From: Patescibacteria group bacterium
GTDB lineage: Bacteria; Patescibacteriota; Minisyncoccia; Phycocordibacterales; UBA918
Reading direction: 5' to 3'
Length of the DNA stretch: 52,141 nt
NCBI GenBank assembly: GCA_019750255.1
Contig: JAIEOU010000006.1
Location: forward strand, 1-52,141
Shown here piece by piece: positions 50,101 through 52,141 of this stretch; the first letter of the stretch is position 1, and each line of letters starts with the position of its first letter. The translations under genes were made by a program, and so were the position numbers. The notes under the pieces were generated by a model, which was not told the DNA's origin, searched no databases, and was given only the letters and a program-made list of their open reading frames with translations.

Positions 50101-52141
50101 TTCGAGCAATGTTCCGGTCTCAACGAGTACAGTACTACTACCCGAGAGGTCCCAGCGAGAATCGTTGGCGTCGAGGAAGTGAGCGTTACTAATCGTGAGC
50201 GTGCGCACAACGGTAGTGGTTGCTATACCGCCAGGAGTAGTCGTACCAACTACCGAACCGTTACCAAGAGTGAGGCTGTGGAAGGTCCATGGAGTTATTC
50301 CCCCAAGGGTCGTTGAGCGAGCAATAGACACAGTGCCACCACCGAGAGACAAGGTTCCGTTACCGGTAAGAGAGCCGTTTGGCAAAGTAATACTTCCGGT
50401 TCCGGTGACCGTGCCGGTGGCCACCTGCATATTACCAAGCACAGTGAGGTTGGCACCTATATTCCACGTTCCGCCAACACCATTAAACTGCACATCGTTA
50501 AATGAGACCGTGCTGCTTGAGGTTATGCTCTTACCAGATGTGGTGGCATTAAAGACAACAGTTGAAGACGCTGGAGTAAAGACACCACCACTACGGAGTA
50601 CCAAACGCCCAGCTAAGGTGTGAGTTTCAGTTCCTTGTGCGGTAAAGGTTGCATTAGCTCCAATCTGCAGCGTTCCTTCAAAACCAGTTGAGCTGGCATT
50701 ACCCAGCAATGTCACATTTCCGAGAGGAGCAAACGAGGTAGATGCAAAGACAAACAATTCGGTACCAGGGAGAACCACGAGAGAAGTACTGGCCGCACTA
50801 AAGCGAATGTCAGAGTCATTATCAACATCAAACAGAATCATGTCAGAAGCGGTGAGAGGCGTCACATCTTGGTGACGGGTAATCACGCGATTAGCGTAGA
50901 TGTGCATATTTGAAATGTTTGCGGTTGGAGTTTTTGTCACCACACTTCCTTGCACACCACCATTAGTGTCGAGGTAGACAATCACCTTTGGATCACCAAT
51001 ATAGTTAACTGCCGGGAATGAGTAGGCCCCAGTACCCGCAGCACAAGAGGTTGAGGAACTGTAGGTTCCGCCATCGACTACAATCCGAACATTAAGCGAC
51101 GTACCGTTACACGTTGGTGCCCCAAGCGCGGTAACCCCATCATCACTGTAGACGATACCTGAAACCACAATTGAGTTGGAACTATCATCAAAGCGTATAG
51201 ACCCTGGGTTTCCATCACCCGCATCAAATGCTTCGCCGTAGAGATTGCCCGATCCAGTACGGAACCAGACAAACTGTGAAGTGGTGCCAACGAGCGTCAC
51301 ATTACTACCGGCACCAGGAGTGGTGCTAGCAAACCCAATGCGGAAAAATTGAGCGGACGGGTTCTGCTCCACGGTAGTGCTGCTGATCGTGATACCAGTT
51401 CGGCCTGGAACAACCGTAAAGAAGCCGTCACGGAAAGTACTGAGGGTAGTTGAAGCACGAAGGGCCATACCCGTAGTATCAAGACCCGCAAAAGTAAAGT
51501 GTTCAGCAGTGAGGGTTGAGCTCGTAGCGCTAAAGGCGTAACTGCCGGACACGGCAGCCACCGTCGTAGAAGCTGTTGTCGTACCAGTGAGATTAAGTGT
51601 TGCATTTACGAGTCCCACACTTGAGCTGCTTGCCACCCGGACGTCGACCTGACGACTGGTACTGCCGGTGAGTACAACTCCATCGAAGTCTGTGGCAAAA
51701 CTCCAGTGCTCTGTACCGCTTGTGCGGACGTAATTTCCATAAATGTTTAGGTCACCATCTACTCCCGCATGATCCTGGGAGTAAATCGCCCCGGTTGCTC
51801 CAGCCGTTTCGTACGTAGTTGCACTCGAATTCCACATCCGTACGAGCGTGCTACTAGCGGCCCGGAGCGTACCGTATACATCTCCGCCATGAGTCTTTAC
51901 GTTAAGTGTGCTAGAGCTGCCGTTGCCTAAAGACAAAACCGATCCAGTCCAGGTTGTACTACTACCAGTCGCGGTATTCGTGAATGTGCCAAGCGCGGAA
52001 AGGACACGCCCGCTCTGCAGCGTAAATTGAGTGGCTTGCGTCAAGTTAACAGCAACAGTGGCTGTGGCATTTTCAGTTATGGTGAAATTACCCGTTACGC
52101 TATTAAATTCAAGCGTGGCAAAGTTTGAAGTTGTCCCTACC
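44194..52141 (-). CDS. Giant DUF2341 surface protein with three 770-790-residue repeats (5' partial)
   Basis: At least 2648 residues. The frame stays open to the right edge, so the N-terminus is missing; a TTG at 52044 is not the start. Most of it is Ser/Thr/Gly/Val-rich beta sequence like adhesin stalks. Three long repeats carry the anchors NATAT, TTWTGS, YSQD and GEAFD. After them come a DUF2341 domain (about 46430-46100, WYNGNWNFRKRVRF and FMYYGNGSS), a LamG/concanavalin-like region (about 46090-45530), a Cys-containing YCFRV module also found in the 2051-residue protein, and a C-terminal YGALEP module shared with the protein at 37897. No catalytic site is seen. An adhesive or fibrous surface role is inferred. 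Confidence 0.85.
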   Translation of the reverse strand, partial: VGTTSNFATLEFNSVTGNFTITENATATVAVNLTQATQFTLQSGRVLSALGTFTNTATGSSTTWTGSVLSLGNGSSSTLNVKTHGGDVYGTLRAASSTLVRMWNSSATTYETAGATGAIYSQDHAGVDGDLNIYGNYVRTSGTEHWSFATDFDGVVLTGSTSRQVDVRVASSSSVGLVNATLNLTGTTTASTTVAAVSGSYAFSATSSTLTAEHFTFAGLDTTGMALRASTTLSTFRDGFFTVVPGRTGITISSTTVEQNPSAQFFRIGFASTTPGAGSNVTLVGTTSQFVWFRTGSGNLYGEAFDAGDGNPGSIRFDDSSNSIVVSGIVYSDDGVTALGAPTCNGTSLNVRIVVDGGTYSSSTSCAAGTGAYSFPAVNYIGDPKVIVYLDTNGGVQGSVVTKTPTANISNMHIYANRVITRHQDVTPLTASDMILFDVDNDSDIRFSAASTSLVVLPGTELFVFASTSFAPLGNVTLLGNASSTGFEGTLQIGANATFTAQGTETHTLAGRLVLRSGGVFTPASSTVVFNATTSGKSITSSSTVSFNDVQFNGVGGTWNIGANLTVLGNMQVATGTVTGTGSITLPNGSLTGNGTLSLGGGTVSIARSTTLGGITPWTFHSLTLGNGSVVGTTTPGGIATTTVVRTLTISNAHFLDANDSRWDLSGSSTVLVETGTLLEDTSTFRYSGAGANVTATNYFNLMLTAGVGSSTYTALGSGSIILNDLTVGGAASTTLNLNTNDPLYEVRGNVIIHSNGTVVASDNNTLTVLGNWTNNGTFVGSGGIVRFTGSSTTAIAAGASSFSSVLINGTGSFTVTQNATATNAFTLTNHAAFAVASGRSLAVGGQFTNTIGGASTTWTGSTLSLYGTGTFEINASTTSDVYSTLAVGAGSHIRMWNSSSTVYAINSTGSLYSQDHAGVNGDLYVYGTMVRTTGSDHWSFSTDFDGSPLATSTGRQVRVYFASSSGAFYSGGSLSVIGTSSASTTLQNQGVGTYGLHLSGTVTTRFDRVVVRDVNSSGIILSGTPTVTDFSRTDHLIKINNASALTVGGTVINQNPSKNFTNNFFEADTGVTGAVNVTATGSAIAAWRFTNHTGNRDGEAFDVDPNGDPGYLVWDDSAALITVAGNVFSDEGSTVSIVCNGSSNVIRLVVAGLTTYDTSCAAGTGAYSIPNVAYSANDTLTVFLNGTTSKAVTVSADPISSIANFNLIERRVILRHEGTDPLTIDDIAVYDSSEDGDIPFTAISGTPDTLSLPADRKLLLWTGKTFASGGNVTLVGGGSGDAVDGTLEAQASATFRAAGTENHSIAGSMIFGTSAVFTAAQSTVTFTTTGSGRTVDVNAGSFFNASFTGSGSWTVTDPLLTLGGSYTQSAGTITFPTGTTTVGASFNATGGAFVINGSPLSFISTSTGNTVRFDESVVRSLTFSGVGGGWNMTDTNATATASVIKTAGSLSLPSGNFAIGGSFENRGGTVINNTSDLIMTSTSTAIVRASSSDLHAIRFTGTGPFTIADANSTFLDDFAVNAGAVTLGTGTTAVGGSFTATGGTFANATGTVLMNAPGGGRTIAPGVSSFYNLHIGAPSGSYTMSSATTTNNFTISSVTGLTVSPGAAVRVGGVFTNSVGGAATTWTGSMLVLTSGTSYSINTRSNAGDTYGTLQVGANTDIRSWYSSAATTTVAASGSLYSQDNNNVNGHLYIYGDLVLATTTEYWNYATDFDGTALTGVERKVSVFLASNATTTLQSGTLQLLGASGNTTSVESQQSSSTYAFFVSGGTFNANYYSFSDLDIDGLQLSGTPTVTDLSNGLFDVTVNSASLITLSSTTLNANPSKVYDAIGFTASGSLSGFNVELIGETSNAWRFTNSYGNIDGEAFDIDGIDACGSIRFDDSSCLLTEQTHIRWRNDDGGEGVQNSEWYNGNWNFRKRVRFVNESSSAATSSTALKMTVAYDSDMQSDFDDLRFTDDDGTTLLSHWVEKFTPSTNAVVWVEVPNVAALDTTTVFMYYGNGSSTSASSGTSTFAVFDDFEDNSISEYSGDTALFQTDTAPVYGGTYALEPSNTLGRTLADGISRTDQTITRGQVIRWMQYVNVTAPEDDACTFFGVQSPGSSNQNYAVCLQRFGVDRMLIGENITDNDTSGVVLSSTTVTFATGWYEVEVDWQANNTIAATLYTESGTVVASTSATDASYTSGGFGFGYWINKGAWDSFTTRTRGAGRPTVYFGAEQTDGGATWAGVLDGAGNGYEPGDVARLRVAIENSGLNITNQQFRLQYAAKGAAPTCESVIPSNFVAVPPQSSCGSSPVCMATSTFVGDGDATTDLLFGTNGAFVSGKVIENPSNQAAALDINQDNYTELEYVVTPTLNASDAYCFRVTNAGVELDFYNKIAELGLQFNPTLGGGTLNAGQDIALTPGTTTAVVATSTVFDFNGATDLAHATATFYRTSVGASCTADNNSCYRVSTESGGCSFTSCSGSSCVLQCTAHFFFHTDPTDFGAFDGQEWFAFLEAEDLSAGYGFTSSPGVEVGTMRAISVNSLINYGALEPTTNTGSTNPTTTVTNLGNVALDVEVEGTDLTDGLSSIIPANQQKFSTSSFSYSGCVSCGQLSSSTAVEAGLNLTKPANVTPPVVADVYWGIAVPFGINSAPHSGTNLFTPVDP
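46440..52095 (-). repeat. Three long internal repeats of the giant protein
   Basis: Anchor N-[AT]-T-A-T after a G-x-[FY]-T segment occurs near 52075, 49700 and 47395. Anchor YSQD occurs near 51775, 49398 and 47093. Spacings are about 2377 and 2307 bases. The third copy is cut short by the DUF2341 domain. DNA identity is limited to short patches (such as around the YSQD codons). Confidence 0.75.

Noticed and set aside
52042-52044. TTG at the right edge as a start of the giant protein.
   Set aside because: The frame continues without a stop to base 52141 and encodes the same repeat pattern, so the gene is 5' partial.
1-52141. CRISPR arrays and tRNA genes.
   Set aside because: No regularly spaced short direct repeats and no cloverleaf-like sequence were noticed; a dedicated scan (tRNAscan-type) would settle this.

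Overview
The window reads as a piece of chromosome from a Candidate Phyla Radiation (Patescibacteria) bacterium, most likely a Parcubacteria-type lineage. This is inferred from the gene families (UvrC ending before the helix-hairpin-helix region, very large DUF2341-type surface proteins, cohesin/dockerin and TSP3 proteins, a LytR_C-domain membrane protein), not from a marker gene. Apart from the left edge (the 3' end of an IS30-type transposase and a small two-helix membrane protein on +), every gene lies on the - strand. Genes are packed tightly, with 4-base ATGA overlaps or gaps of 3-10 bases.

Region 1 (1-16.1 kb) is mostly housekeeping. In transcription order (right to left) it holds an AI-2E-type permease, a small one-helix protein, a CapA-like phosphoesterase, an FKBP-type prolyl isomerase, tgt, uvrB, an 872-codon TSP3/Ig membrane protein with a histidine kinase directly behind it, uvrA, uvrC and ddl. 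All three nucleotide-excision-repair genes are therefore close together. UvrC lacks its C-terminal DNA-binding region, and Tgt has lost two of its three cysteine zinc ligands.

Region 2 (16.2-21 kb) holds a 51-residue exported peptide not called as a long gene, a TlpA-like thioredoxin, a DsbA-like thioredoxin, a small anchored protein, and two DUF916-like Ig/membrane proteins, one fused to a LytR_C domain. The thiol-disulfide enzymes sit beside genes for large exported proteins with paired cysteines, which suggests a folding role.

Region 3 (21-52 kb) is a surface-protein locus. It holds a 2051-residue protein with a propeller-like N-terminus and two 348-residue repeats, a TolB-like protein, three cohesin-like proteins (one also carrying a dockerin), a DUF4215-Ig-dockerin protein, an abundant-looking surface protein with a long structured leader, a third DUF916-like protein, a 617-residue surface protein, a MacB-type ABC permease and ATPase, a four-domain fibronectin-III protein, and the 3' part of a giant protein (at least 2648 residues) with three 2.3-kb repeats and a DUF2341 domain. 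Several of these share C-terminal modules. The best candidate for an undescribed system is this cohesin/dockerin and repeat-protein surface assembly.

Control signals recur. Several genes have an (extended) -10 box only 7-10 bases before the ATG, which predicts leaderless mRNAs. Four intrinsic terminators separate transcription units. DnaA-box-like 9-mers recur in three intergenic gaps of the surface locus. No tRNA, rRNA or CRISPR array was seen.
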